DNA from: Hedera helix
Lineage: Eukaryota; Streptophyta; Magnoliopsida; Apiales; Araliaceae
Direction of reading: 5' to 3'
NCBI GenBank assembly: GCA_947179155.2
Contig: OX359276.1
Span: 47,796,953-47,860,952, forward strand
DNA: 64,000 nt
Shown: piece after piece, positions 12,557 to 24,194 of the stretch
Layout: each line of letters opens with the position of its first letter
Position numbering within the stretch: position 1 is the first letter of the stretch
Program-made: the position numbers and the translations under genes
Notes under the pieces: model-generated
What the model was told of the DNA's origin: nothing
Seen by the model: only the letters and a program-made list of their open reading frames with translations
The model's database searches: none

Positions 12557-13785
12557 CAAGTAACAGAGAATCTCTTACACAAATTGGAAGGTGAACGAAC
12601 TTAACTTAGATTACATTTGTACGTAAATAAATATAGACCAAACTCAATTTAATTTATTTTTATCTAACTCAAGAACACTAACACGTTATTAACGAAATTG
12701 ATTTTTAATTAATTAAGAGTCGACTCAAATTAAAATTGCTTCTTATGATATTATATTTTAGTACTGATTGATGGATTTTGAGATGATTTTAAATCTTTAT
12801 TTAATTCATTGTACTCCATCTATTCCGACAAACAACTATATAAAATAGTCAGTTAGTTAATAAAAAAGTTAAAATAAAAGACGGAGAATAAAGAAAATTT
12901 TATTTTACTCGTAATGAACCTCCACGTAAATATAATTTAATTCTTTCATTTTTTTTAAAAAGCAGCAAATTACCTAAATACTTTTGTAGTTAAACAGTCT
13001 TTATTCAATAGTTTGAATTTAAAGTGTATATTTTAGACTTCTTTTGAAGTATAATTTTTATTTTTAAAATTTAAACTTTTTTTTGTAAAACAAAGGGAGT
13101 ATTATTTAATTAAATATTTATTATATTTAAAAATAAACATAATAAGAGAAAAATATTCCTAAAGTTTGCAAGTTTTGTGAAGAAATATTTTGCAACAAGC
13201 AGGCCCCCCAATGTTACTATAATTCATATCACCAATTACTTAGGTATGTTCAGATTAATTAGGCTTGGGCTAAATGACCCAGGGTCAGCCGACTGCAACA
13301 GCCCATTAGTAAAGGGCAACCCTAATATTAAGTTCAACAGCAGCTTGGGGTATCCTTTCTTTAATCACAAGTATTAGTAAAAAAGAAAATAAAAAATAAA
13401 TAAGAGCACACAGATTACAGGTTACACTTGTATTATTACCAGTACTCCATTGAGTCCATAGTCTGGCTAAAATGGGCTGCATTGGGACGGACTTCTAAAG
13501 GCAAATCTCTTGAGCCTGGTATAATTTCACGAATTTATGGGTATTATAAGTAGTATCACCCCGTTGAGTATTGTTACAATTATAAAAAATTAATTTATAA
13601 AATAATGTGTTCAATGGTAATCGGTAGATAATTCATCGTACACAGATAAATCTAGTGTTTTTAACTAATTAAAATCATACACATCATTTTGTATTTATTT
13701 ATTTGTAATAATTCTTTAATAACAATAATATTATTGTTATCTGTTTCTCAGAATTAAGATGTCGCGACAAGATAAAATGTCTGCC
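12557..13785. other. Intergenic AT-rich spacer
   Basis: AT-rich sequence with no recognisable gene. The short open frame at 13177-13377 has no recognisable motif. Around 12810-12930 a possible MITE end (TACTCCATCTATTCCGACA) is present without a clear partner. Confidence 0.4.
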
Positions 13786-14080
13786 CGACAAGTTCATATA
13801 GACATTTATAACATTTCATTACGCTTTTTTATCGATGTCCACGGCGGCTTCACTCTAGTGACAATGACCCAATATGACAAGCTCATATATGCATTCATAA
13901 CATCCTACCACACTTTTTTACTGACCCAATATGACAAACTCATATAGGCATTCATAACATTCCATTATACTTTTTTATCGACCCAATATGACAAGCTCAT
14001 ATAGGCATTCATAACATTCTACCACACTTTTTTATCGACGTCCACGGCGGCTTCACTCTAGCAACACTGACCCAATGCCT
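13786..14080. repeat. Tandem repeat, about 55-100 bp units
   Basis: Four to five imperfect copies of a unit containing ACCCAATATGACAAGCTCAT, then GCATTCATAACATTC and CACACTTTTTTATCGA. The first and last copies also carry GTCCACGGCGGCTTCACTCTAG, so the array looks like a larger unit in which shorter sub-units expanded. No coding function is apparent. Confidence 0.8.
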
Positions 14081-17026
14081 TTGCACCTATCAGTATTTTA
14101 ATTTGGCCTCTAGGTAGCTTTTTTTTTTTTATTTTCTTCTAAAAAACTAGCAGTCCAAGAGGAGAGGTTCAAGCCTATATCAACTTCACGTTGGTATCTC
14201 TTACTATTGATGTGAGATATGTCCCCTATATGACAAGCTTACATAGACATTCATAATAGTGTTATTCTTAACCATTTTCTACACTAATCCTTTTTTAACA
14301 AACAATGTTGGATTTGATTCAAAAAATATGTTAAGTGTCATTTAATTAAGAGAAAATTTAAGTAAATTATCTCAAGATTAATATCTACGTACGCATATAA
14401 GAAACTAGGATCATTACTCTAAGGATTTACTTGAAGAAAATAAGATCATTAGTTGCCTTTTTCTATGATCTTCATCTCATCTCATTGCCGCAAAGACCAA
14501 AAAGGAAAAAAAAATTTAGGTGTTGTCAACTAAAAATTATTAGTTACTCTTAAAATAAATTTAAAGTTTGTAATAACCTCTTATAACATCATAAAATTCA
14601 TAAATAATGAATCTCATATAAATCTCATAATATTATAAAAAATTAAAATAAATTATAAATTTACTTCAAAAACAGTCGATAACTTTTTATCGTCAACCAA
14701 CTACAGACCCTACCCAATACAATACGGTGTTATAAGTTGGGCTAAAAATTAAAACGCTCACGAGGACCCCGACAAAAAATAGGGGTTCTATTTGAGCAAC
14801 ACGTGCAAACAGTAAACAACCAACACGTGACGTGGATTTTTTTTTTTGCCAACTCTAACAACTACTTATTGCCGCCAACATTTATTTCGCCCGTGACTGT
14901 CAAAATGGGTGTCAATTCATTTCAATAGATGACTTATATTTATTTATTTATAGTAAATAAGTTTGATCGAGTTGATAGTCATATAAAATAAAAAGTATAA
15001 ATAATCTCCGTTCATATTTTTCAATTTAAGAAAGAAAAATTAAAAACAAATATGAATATGAATATAGAGAAAGTGAGTGGAGGAATCCACATATACATTA
15101 ATTTATATTTATGGTAAATTTGATATATGGACTAATTCATATTTATTTATATCTGTTTACTTGTAATTCACTTAGGTTATGTTTATTTCTAAAGATTATA
15201 ATTTCAAGACATAAATTATAATCACAAGATTATATATATTTATAAAAGTTACACTTAAGATAAAACTATTAAAATATTTAGTTTATTTTTAAATTTAAAC
15301 TTGTGACTCTTAGTCTAAAATTATAAAATGATTTATAATTCATGATTGAACATAATATTAAACAGTTCCCGTATTATAGTCCATCGACTAATAATTTTAA
15401 GTCTAAATTTAAAAATAATTAAGATAAATATGAGATTAATAATCTTATTTCAAGTGTAATCTTTATAAATAAATATAATTTTAAAATTATAATCTATACT
15501 TTAAAATTATAATTTTGAGATTATGATCGTTGTAAATAAATATGGCCTTAGTTTTTAATTTAAATGCAAATCCACTTATATTCGCCCAAAATACAGGCGC
15601 ATTTACCGGATTTAATTTTCCATAACCCCCAATTGTAGTTATCGGCAGCCTTGGTCCGTTGTCTAATTTGCCCACTATACAACCAATTTGGTAATTTTAA
15701 GCTCAAGTGATTTTGTAATAAACTTGATGAAAAATGATATATATCAATAATTTTTATAATAAAATTTAATTACAATGAACATGTAATTTTAAGTGAGAAG
15801 ATGAAATAATAATATATGAATATTTTTTAATTCTATATCCCATGTGTCCATATAAAATTATATTTAACATTGATATAAATTTGTTATCTATGTAGTAACA
15901 CTCAAATTTTTTATACGAGACCCCTTCTTTTTACTAAATTTCATATAATTTTAAGAAATTTAAAAATATAAACGGCAGCGATATAATTATAATTAGAAAA
16001 TTTAAAAATTATGCATTGTATTCACTCCATTCCTTTTTAATTGACCTTTTAAGTGAAAATATAAATATTAAAAAATATAATTAATATTGTGTTTAATTGA
16101 TCAAAATTTCTATAAACTCTAAATATTATTCTTTTAAAATTTATTCAAAACATGAAAGACAAAAAAAATAGTATTTAATATAAAAGTAATATGAAAAATT
16201 AATACCAATATTTTTTATAATTTAAAATAACAGATTAGAAAAAAAAATATCACTCCTTAGAAAGAAAGATGAAAAAACATTAGAGAAATAACTGGAGTAA
16301 TTGTGATTTGTGCTTCCCACCGAAGCCCAAAAAAACAATTAAAGTATAAGGATTTGGTATGAGATTTAGAATTCCGAAATGGATGGTATCTGCAAATATC
16401 AATAAAAAACTAAAAAAGTCCAAATCCATATATTTATAAAAAAATTTGGTGACATCAGACGTATGCAAAGTATTTTATCAGGGAAAAGAGACATCTGATT
16501 ATTATTAAATAAATTTTATAATAAATTTATTTTTAGATTAATAAGATGCTGAGATATAAGTTAAAAAATATTCTCTCTATTTACGTATTAATATTTTATT
16601 AATTTAAAAATAAATTTATTATAAAATTCACTTCATAATAACGGGATCTAAAAAAAAGTATGTCTACCTTTCAAAAGTCAAATACTATTATTTGAAAAAA
16701 AATTAATTTTAGTTTTTTTATTGTTTATAATTTTAATTAATTGCATGATTTGATAAAAATAAAATAAAATAAAATAAGTTCAAATATTATGGGTGCGTTC
16801 TAGAAGACCAAACTTTTCGTCCCAATTTGTTTGTCCAACACGAGTCATGTACTCCCAAAGCATATGCCATCTCTACTTCATTCATCAATTCTTTCTCACC
16901 AAGAAAACCCACCCCTCTCCGGAAAAATTTCAGCAAACTCACTCAATTACTACTCTTATATTCAAATCAAAATCATCAATCGGTACCCGCTGCATCCGTC
17001 TTAGCAGGTAAACGGTCATCTCCGCC
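14081..17026. other. Spacer and upstream region of the UCNL-like gene
   Basis: AT-rich DNA with scattered short inverted and direct repeats and no credible gene. At 14798-14835 there are two CACGTG G-box cores, the second followed by a TGACGTGG element, about 2.2 kb upstream of the kinase start. Whether they act on it is unknown. The last 230 bp before the ATG are pyrimidine-rich and probably include the 5' UTR. Confidence 0.4.
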
Positions 17027-18407
17027 ATGACCGACTGTCTCGATCACCAACGACAACAACCGCCAGAAGAGATTCCGTCTTTAGACCTCCGACAGTTGAA
17101 GGTGATCTCAGCGCTCGGCCGCGGTGCCAAAGGCGTGGTTTTTTTGGTCCAAACCGAATCTTCAACTGAAGAATTCCTTGCTTTGAAGGCGATCTCGAAA
17201 GCTTCCATTGAGAATAGGAAGGGCAGTGATAATAGCGATGGCAGCGAGTACAGGCGAATTTGCTTCGAACAAAAGGTGTTGAGTTGTTTTCAACATCCAC
17301 TCTTGCCCAAACTCCGTGGAGTTTTGTCTACGGATCAAATCGTCGGATATGCTATTGATTATTGTCCAGGTCGTGATTTGAATTCTCTCAGAAAGAAACA
17401 ATCAGAGAAAATGTTCTCCGATGATATCATCAGGTATAATCATCTACAACATATTATCTAATAGTTAGAGCTATGAATCATAAAAGTTCTAAATTAGAGT
17501 TGAAACTGAATTGATTTGATGATATATATTATTCTCTGTATTTAGGTTTTATGCGGCAGAATTGGTACTTGCATTGGAGTATCTGCACGGATTAGGAATA
17601 GTTTACCGAGATCTAAAGCCAGAGAATGTGATGATTCAAGAAAACGGACACTTAATGCTAGTCGATTTCGATCTCTCCACTAAACTCTCAGGCAAAACTC
17701 CGGAGCCTCGTCCTATCGTCAAATCTGTACCAAAATCGGTGCCTAAGAAGAAAAGGTCATTTCTGGCGTTTTATAAAGGCTGCAACTCTGGAATATCGCC
17801 GGATGATTCGATGAATTCGGATGAAGTCGGCAGGGAGTCGTTGAATTCCGAATGCAACTCGGTTACAAAGTCGAACTCATTCGTGGGAACAGAGGAGTAC
17901 GTGGCACCTGAGATCATACATGGCAATGGCCACGATTTTGCGGTGGATTGGTGGTGCTTAGGTGTGATGTTGTATGAGATGTTATACGGTGCCACGCCAT
18001 TTAGGGGAATAAATAGGAAGGAGACATTTTACCGGATTTTGTCGAAGTCGCCGGAGCTTACGGGGGAGCCGACGCCGTTGAGGGACTTAATTGGAAAATT
18101 GCTGGATAAGGATCCGAAGCGGAGGATAGCACTGGAGAAAATCAAGGGTCATGATTTCTTCACAGGGATGGACTGGGATTTGATTCTGCAAGTACAGAGG
18201 CCACCGTTCATTCCTTTAGGGCAGGAAGATGAGGATATAGAAGGAAATCCAGAAATTGATCTGGAGTCATTTGTCCAGGGAGTATTCAAAGCAGAGATGC
18301 ATGACAAAGTGGGAACGAACGATCAGAAAGAAACCCTAAATAACGGGGTGTGGATTGAGGGACCAAATCCCCCCACTCGAAGAACTAACGATTTTTTAAT
18401 TTTTTAA
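17027..18407 (+). CDS. UCNL: AGC-VIII serine/threonine kinase, UNICORN/UCNL-like
   Basis: Exons 17027-17433 and 17546-18407, joined inside an Arg codon (IIR|FYAAEL), encode 422 residues; Arabidopsis UCN and UCNL are about 405. The kinase domain starts near residue 22: glycine-rich loop GRGAKGVVFL (31-40), catalytic Lys in LALK (54), YRDLKPEN with D158, and DFD (176-178) instead of DFG, the hallmark of plant AGC-VIII kinases. A basic insertion of about 60 residues separates DFD from the activation segment (NSFVGTEEY, APE at 256-258), then HDFAVDWWCLGVMLYEM follows. The last four residues, FLIF, fit the FxxF motif that docks PDK1. UCN restrains planar growth of ovule integuments and acts in cytosol and nucleus. 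The frame is intact and the start ATG fits the family N-terminus. Confidence 0.93.
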
Positions 18408-19400
18408 CCATTTTCTTAATTAAGGACTACTATTCTTATTCAACCATATCTATTTGCCTGATGCATGACAGTTCCTTTTTTATTTTATTTTAATTTTCTG
18501 TAGGCTCGTTCTGAAGTCTGAAGACTGAAGACATATATATATTTGTGAGAAATAAAATATATATATATATAACGACGGGCTCTGCTTACATATTTTGTGT
18601 GCTTTTATATGGGGAGAGTGTTGAGATGTTAAGTATTATAATTTGGTTTTGTTAATAATCTTGCAATATTGTTCAAAATATTTACTTCCAAAATTCGGTT
18701 TCTTTAAATCAATCCCAATTAAGTCCAATGCAAGCAAGCATGATTTGTAGATGATCTTTGTTAAAAGAGCTCATGTTTTTTTAAATAAAAAAAAAAACCC
18801 TATTCTATTACATTTTAATTCCAGGGCTACATTTTATCTTAGGATCTAGTGGGAGCTTGGAAAGGGCAGTTCAATGCAACCATGATTTGTAAATGATCTT
18901 GGTTAAATGAGCTCATGTATTTTTATTTTTGAGAATCTAGAGATACGTTTCTAATTATAACATAGGAGAGTTTGAGGAAGGGATCAGGAGGGAAATGAGT
19001 GAAAAATTTAAGAAAAATTTACGTTCAATGTTGCTTAATTATTGCTGAGGGATGACTTGCCTTTTATCACTAAATTATCACATTTGATTTCAGCTCATAC
19101 AATTGCTATTAAAGCTTTATGTTTTATTTTTAATTTTAAAAAGTGGTGAATCGAGTATCCGTAATATATTTTTAGATTGAAGAAATAGTATTCTTTTGCT
19201 TTTAAAAGGTGGATCCTTTAAATAGAATTAGGTTTAGAACAAGAATAAAATAAATAGACAAATGTGACCTCGAACAACAAACAGCACACAGAAATGAGAA
19301 ATGGAGAAGTCCTCCGTCCACGTTCATAAGCCTATACTCGAGTAAATAAATGGAGTAGTTTATTTTCATCCAAAAGAAAAAGTCTATTCCTAATTAAATA
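18408..19400. other. Spacer with a 55-bp direct repeat
   Basis: Downstream of the kinase gene. Two copies of a roughly 55-bp phrase (containing CATGATTTGTAGATGATCTT and GAGCTCATG) lie near 18727-18785 and 18872-18925. The rest is AT-rich with no recognisable gene. Confidence 0.6.
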
Positions 19401-19407
19401 AATGGGA

Positions 19408-20062
19408 TTAATTGTTGGACCGAGGTACTATTATTATTTTAGCATAAGATAAGAAAGAAGAAATCATTAGTATTTCTTTCGACTTAAATGAATGAATAAA
19501 CCACACTGGGGGGTTCCTAGGAACATACGAAAAACCATAACATCGATTGATAACTGGAAACGCGGTGGGCATACATTTAACTGCCTCATTAATTACCCAA
19601 CAGAGTTTCCACCAGCACCACCTCTTTGTCCCAACCATGTCCATACAAGTATTCAAATCCTTTTTTTCTCCTTGTACATTTAGAATATTCTCTCAAGTAC
19701 CTCCTAAATTTAGGGACACCAATATGGACCAAGTATTCTTTAAATTTCTTCCCAAATGATGGTAAGAACACATCACCTACATAGCTTGATGCATTCAAGA
19801 AAATTCTCTTGATTACCGACTCTAAAGTTGGAATTCAGGAAATACAAAAATTGAACAAACCTCCACCGCCTTGCCACCCTATTGGAGTTAATATGGACTC
19901 ACGTCTTTTGCTTAAATTCCAAGGGATGCAAAGGGTTAATTAAAATATGCCCAAACTTCTTGGTTTTCTCCACTTTGATGTCATATGAAGCAATTTCATG
20001 TATGTTGTTGCTTTCTTCCTTCAATTCTATAAGTTTGTTTAGTACTTCCTCCACTTGATTCT
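19408..20062 (-). pseudogene. Unidentified degenerate protein-coding fragment
   Basis: Three coding-like pieces follow each other on the minus strand in different frames. From about 20060: VEEVLNKLIELKEESNN, then KKFGHILINPLHPLEF. Near 19905: KRRESILTPIGWQGGGG. From 19850 to 19589: IPTLESVIKRIFLNASS, GKKFKEYLVHIGVPKFRR and GHGWDKEVVLVETLLG. The frames change between pieces, and no splice sites explain the switches well, so this looks like a frameshifted remnant. I do not recognise the protein family. The codon-like pattern and conserved-looking blocks are the only evidence that it was ever coding. Confidence 0.35.
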
Positions 20063-20064
20063 TT

Positions 20065-20479
20065 TTGGGTTAAGTCACTTTTTTTATTATTGTACTTGAT
20101 CCCATTTTATAAATATATTATTGAGCTAATTTTTTTTTTTTTATAATCGCATCATTATACTGAATTTTTTTTACAAAACTTAAAATTTCCGTCAAAGACT
20201 ATTAACCATTTAACAAAAAAATAACGCGACAATATTAATTTATAAATGCATCATTAAACTGGAAATCGATTTACAATTGAATCACTGAAAGAGAAAATAA
20301 TACTAAACTAATATTAATAATAATAATAATACCCTTTCCGTTATACAAAAAAAAAAAGAAGAAGATTAATTTAGCTTTTTAAAAATTAATTCGAAGTATT
20401 TTAAAAATAAAATTTGATTTAATAATAATACTAATACTAATAATAATACTAATACTAATACTAATACTAATACTAATAC

Positions 20480-20557
<78 letters not shown>

Positions 20558-20892
20558 ACACAAAAAAAAATTAGTTTTGTTTTTAAAAAAATAATTTGGG
20601 GTATTTTAAAAAAAAGATCTTTATTTTTTTTGTTTAACGGATAAGGTATTATTATTATTATTATTATTATTTTCTTTTTCAGTGATTCAACTGTAAATCG
20701 ACCTCCAGTTTAATGATGCATTTATAAATTAATACTGTTACGTTATTTTTTCTATTAAATGGTTAACGGTCTTTGACGAAAAGTTCAATTTTTCTAAAAA
20801 TTAGTATAATAATATGATTGTAAAAATAATTAATTTAATAATATATTTATAAATTAAAATCGAGTACAATAATGAAAAAAAGTAATTTAACC
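20065..20892. mobile_element. Long-arm inverted-repeat element, MULE-like, with AAT microsatellite core
   Basis: The two arms, about 340 bp each, are inverted copies of one another. The left starts GGGTTAAGTCACTTTTTTTA (20067) and the right reverse complement starts GGTTAAATTACTTTTTTTCA. Internal landmarks such as TTAATTTATAAATGCATCA and AATCACTGAAA occur in both arms. The direct repeat TGATTCTTT flanks it at 20056-20064 and 20893-20901, a 9-bp duplication as made by Mutator-like elements. The centre (about 20420-20556) is an expanded ATT/AAT microsatellite. It has no transposase. Confidence 0.75.
20420..20556. repeat. (AAT)n/(ACTAAT)n microsatellite
   Basis: More than 130 bases of AAT units with interspersed ACTAAT at the left side. 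It forms the hairpin loop of the surrounding inverted-repeat element. The long leucine or isoleucine open frames crossing it are artefacts of the repeat. Confidence 0.95.
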
Positions 20893-21208
20893 TGATTCTT
20901 TATCGGGTAAAAGGTGGGTGGTTTTTTGTTCAAAACAAGTACGTAAAACCGACAGTTCTCAAATAAAGCAAGTACTGCTTGCATGTTTCCCACCATAATG
21001 GTTTAAAATAGTTCTCCAGTTAGTTGGAAACAAATACACTCCAACCAATACTATTTTAGTTGCTTACACAGAATTATAAACAGTATTTACAAAATTAAAT
21101 ACTCCTTTATATGATCTATATTAATTTTTAAACAAACTCAAAATTAAAGTAAATTCATTTAATTTATCTCAATACAATTATGAATAACATAAATTATTTA
21201 AAAAATAT

Positions 21209-21505
21209 TATTCTTTCCGTCCTAAGATAAAAATCTTTATTACTATTTTAGGTCGTCTCAAGTTAAATGTCTACTTATCTTAAATAATTTATTTATTTTT
21301 TATAATAGTTTACCTAAAATATCCTTAGTATTAATTATCATATTTATATTCTCTTTGCATATTTATGGAGTATAGTAGTGATGTACAGAAAACTATACAA
21401 TTAAATAAGAATTTAAATATGGATAATTTTGTCATTTTATCGTCTTTTTTAATATGCACAAAAAATCAACCAGAAGTTTTATCTTGGGACGGAAGAAGTA
21501 CTAAT
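21209..21505. mobile_element. Stowaway-like MITE
   Basis: The left end TTCTTTCCGTCCTAAGATAA and the right end, whose reverse complement is CTTCTTCCGTCCCAAGATAA, form terminal inverted repeats of the CTCCGTCCC type. Interior AT-rich, with no coding capacity. Confidence 0.65.
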
Positions 21506-21727
21506 TATAAGGTTTATTATTTTAAGAATTTAAATCAATCATGTCAACTTTAAATTTTAAAATGTATCAAATTAACTTTTAAAAAATCTATAGTAATTTT
21601 ATAATTGAATATTATATTTTAAAATGTACTAATTATCAATCATTATTGTAATATATAAATATATTTTAACCAAGTCTTAAAAGTGTTCAGGTGTGAGACA
21701 CACCTTTCAGCTTGCTGCCCTGACTAT

Positions 21728-22619
21728 AGTGATGCACAAAAGGCCTGCGGCCTGCGGCCCGGCCTTGATCCGGCCTGGGCCCGGCCTTGATCCGGCCTGG
21801 GCCCGGCCTGGTCAAAGCCCGGCCTGGTCAAAGACTGGCCTGAAGGCCACGAACAGGCCACAGTTTTTTGGCTCAAATCCGGCCTGACCTGGCCTGCCAA
21901 AAAGCCCGGCCTGGGGCCTGGCCTGAGGCCTGGCCCGGCCTGGCCTGACCTTGGGTCTGGCCTGGTCTGGTTCACCAAAAACTTAGTCCAGTCTGCAGAT
22001 TTTCTTTATTCGCTACTTCAATTCTCCCACTGTAGACGAAAACTTCATCTTTGTAACAACTCATTCAATAAATAAAATAAAATTGACGTATTTTAATACG
22101 TTCATTCATGCATGTTTGTTTATATACAAATAAAGAAATCCATGAAAACACATTGACTAGTGTAATATATAAGGATTTTCCTTACCTAGCTAGCAACCTA
22201 CGCTTCTTACAGATCTTTCATTGCATCTTTATGTTAATAGATACTTAGCGTAACAACTAGAAAGTCATTTGCAAAATAATAATAAAAAAGATAATTTTCA
22301 TTATTGTAATTTGAAAGCTGTAACTTGTAATACATTACTTTTAATTAATACATCAATTAAGTTTAAAATTTTAATTGGTGTTTGAATAATATTTAAAATT
22401 ACTAAAAAAATTGTTGGAATGAATCGAATCGGACTGGACTGCCCTGGCTTGGCCCAAGGCCTGGCCTGCAGGCCTCAACAGGCCCCCTTTTTTAGCGTCA
22501 AGCCCGGCCCGGCCTGGCCTGCAGGCCAAAAGTCAAAGACCCGGCCCGGCTTGGTCAACGGTCAAGGCCTGGCAGGCCCGGGCCGGGCCAGGCCAGGCCG
22601 GCCTGTTGTGCATGCCTAC
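21728..22619. mobile_element. Non-autonomous hAT element with GGCCTG subterminal repeats
   Basis: An 8-bp direct repeat CTGACTAT flanks the element exactly (21720-21727 and 22620-22627), the target duplication size of hAT transposons. The ends are inverted: left AGTGATGCACAAAAGGCC, right reverse complement GTAGGCATGCACAACAGGCC. Both subterminal regions (21745-21970 and 22435-22605) are packed with GGCCTG/CAGGCC and GGCCCGG units, while the middle 450 bp is plain AT-rich. No transposase is present. Proline/glycine/arginine-rich open frames across the GGCCTG arrays are compositional artefacts. A diverged relative lies at 30866-31632. Confidence 0.87.
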
Positions 22620-23648
22620 CTGACTATGATATGGATAATGGATAGCAGCAGCCAATACACCCGGAACTCATCTCCAAACTAAACAAACTCTCAAATTTCC
22701 ACCAAATGTCTGACGCAATGAACAAGGGTACAACTCAATAGTAAATTAGAACTCAGCAGACTCGCGCTATATAGCAGTGAGGACTACAAACCCCAAGCAT
22801 AGATTGTAACTAATATCCATCCATTGCATGAATAACAGAACTAAGCCTTTCAAATTTAACACTCACTCCAAAATAAAATTTCATAATAAATGTTCTCTAC
22901 TAAGAAGAAAAATGATGAGGATAAATAGCACCAGGATCACTCATCCTCCTGACTGCGCAACCTGGCCAATTTGTTTGTGACGACGACATCCAACTGTGCT
23001 GCACGCTCAACAATCTCCTTTCATTTCTGAGTTGATACATTGTGCGCCATCTCCTCACAGTACGTCCTGAAATTAAAATATACAAGTGAGCAAACATATA
23101 TCTTGCTTCAAGTGTATCTTTAAGTAGACATTATAGGGTGGAGTATGCAGAAAATAGGAAGTGACGAACCCATAATTCACCTGTTGTGCTTCATCAAAAT
23201 TTTCAACCCTCTAGCATTGTCTGATCCATAACCTATGTTAGGCGTGAGAGTCACTCCTTTAAACTTCCTCGCACGGGAATCAATGCCCTTGGGCTTACGC
23301 CAGTTTTCCTGCACCAGGAATAACATGAATTCAATGGAAAATAATATAGTTCGCTGCAAGAATTAATTTAACATACCCTACTGTACTGGCTACAAAACAA
23401 ATCTAACTAAACATTTACAAACTGATCTGTAACTGACAACACCTATCAAAGAACGAGAAATGTGAATCTGAAATTGTTCCGTTCTAAACAAAATTATACC
23501 TAAAGATATACATACATAAATATTTTAATCATGGTAACGTATATATAAATAAATAATAGTATTCTTGTTCCTCCTGAAATACATATAAGTATATTTACAA
23601 AAATATTATTTTCATTTTTAATTATGTTACAAACAAATATTATTATTA

Positions 23649-23682
<34 letters not shown>

Positions 23683-24194
23683 GTCAAAACTCTAAAGTTA
23701 CAAAAATAATAATTTAATATTCCAAAATGCTAATTACTAACAGAGATATACTAAAATATATAAACTAACAAACTAAATAGTATACAAAAATTAAAATTAA
23801 TATAAAAAAATTAAATAATTACACAAAGAAAGAAAAATAGAAATACCCGAAATTAAGAAGAAATTCACCGTCTCCAAAGAAAACCAACAGAAATTTGGGC
23901 TTATATCAATACCCAAAATCCAAAGAAGGAAAAATAAAATATTTAACTAGGGAGGTTCTTACTTAAAAGTTCCTCACACAACAAGGTTCTTTCTCACAAT
24001 GTGAGGTCCTTATTGTTTGTGAAATAAAACAAGGGTTAGTGTTATATTTATAGGTTAAGGGAAGGAGAATGTTTTAGTGAGTGGGTGATGTGGGACTCCA
24101 AAAAAAAAAAAGAACAAGACCAGGTATTACAGGAAAGGTTTCCATTGTAGCCTACATTTTAAGTTGGCCTACTGTTTTACCAATAAACTAATCA

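Noticed and set aside
13786..14080. CRISPR-like spaced repeats
   Set aside because: The unit lengths vary, there are no constant spacers, and the DNA is plant nuclear; it is a minisatellite.
15487..15675. 62-codon minus-strand open frame
   Set aside because: No motif and located in repeat-rich spacer.
20366..20563. Open frames coding for long Leu or Ile runs
   Set aside because: They are the AAT microsatellite read on the minus strand; no start context or homolog.
21693..22682. Proline/glycine/arginine-rich open frames on both strands
   Set aside because: They cross GGCCTG arrays of the hAT element and reflect base composition only.
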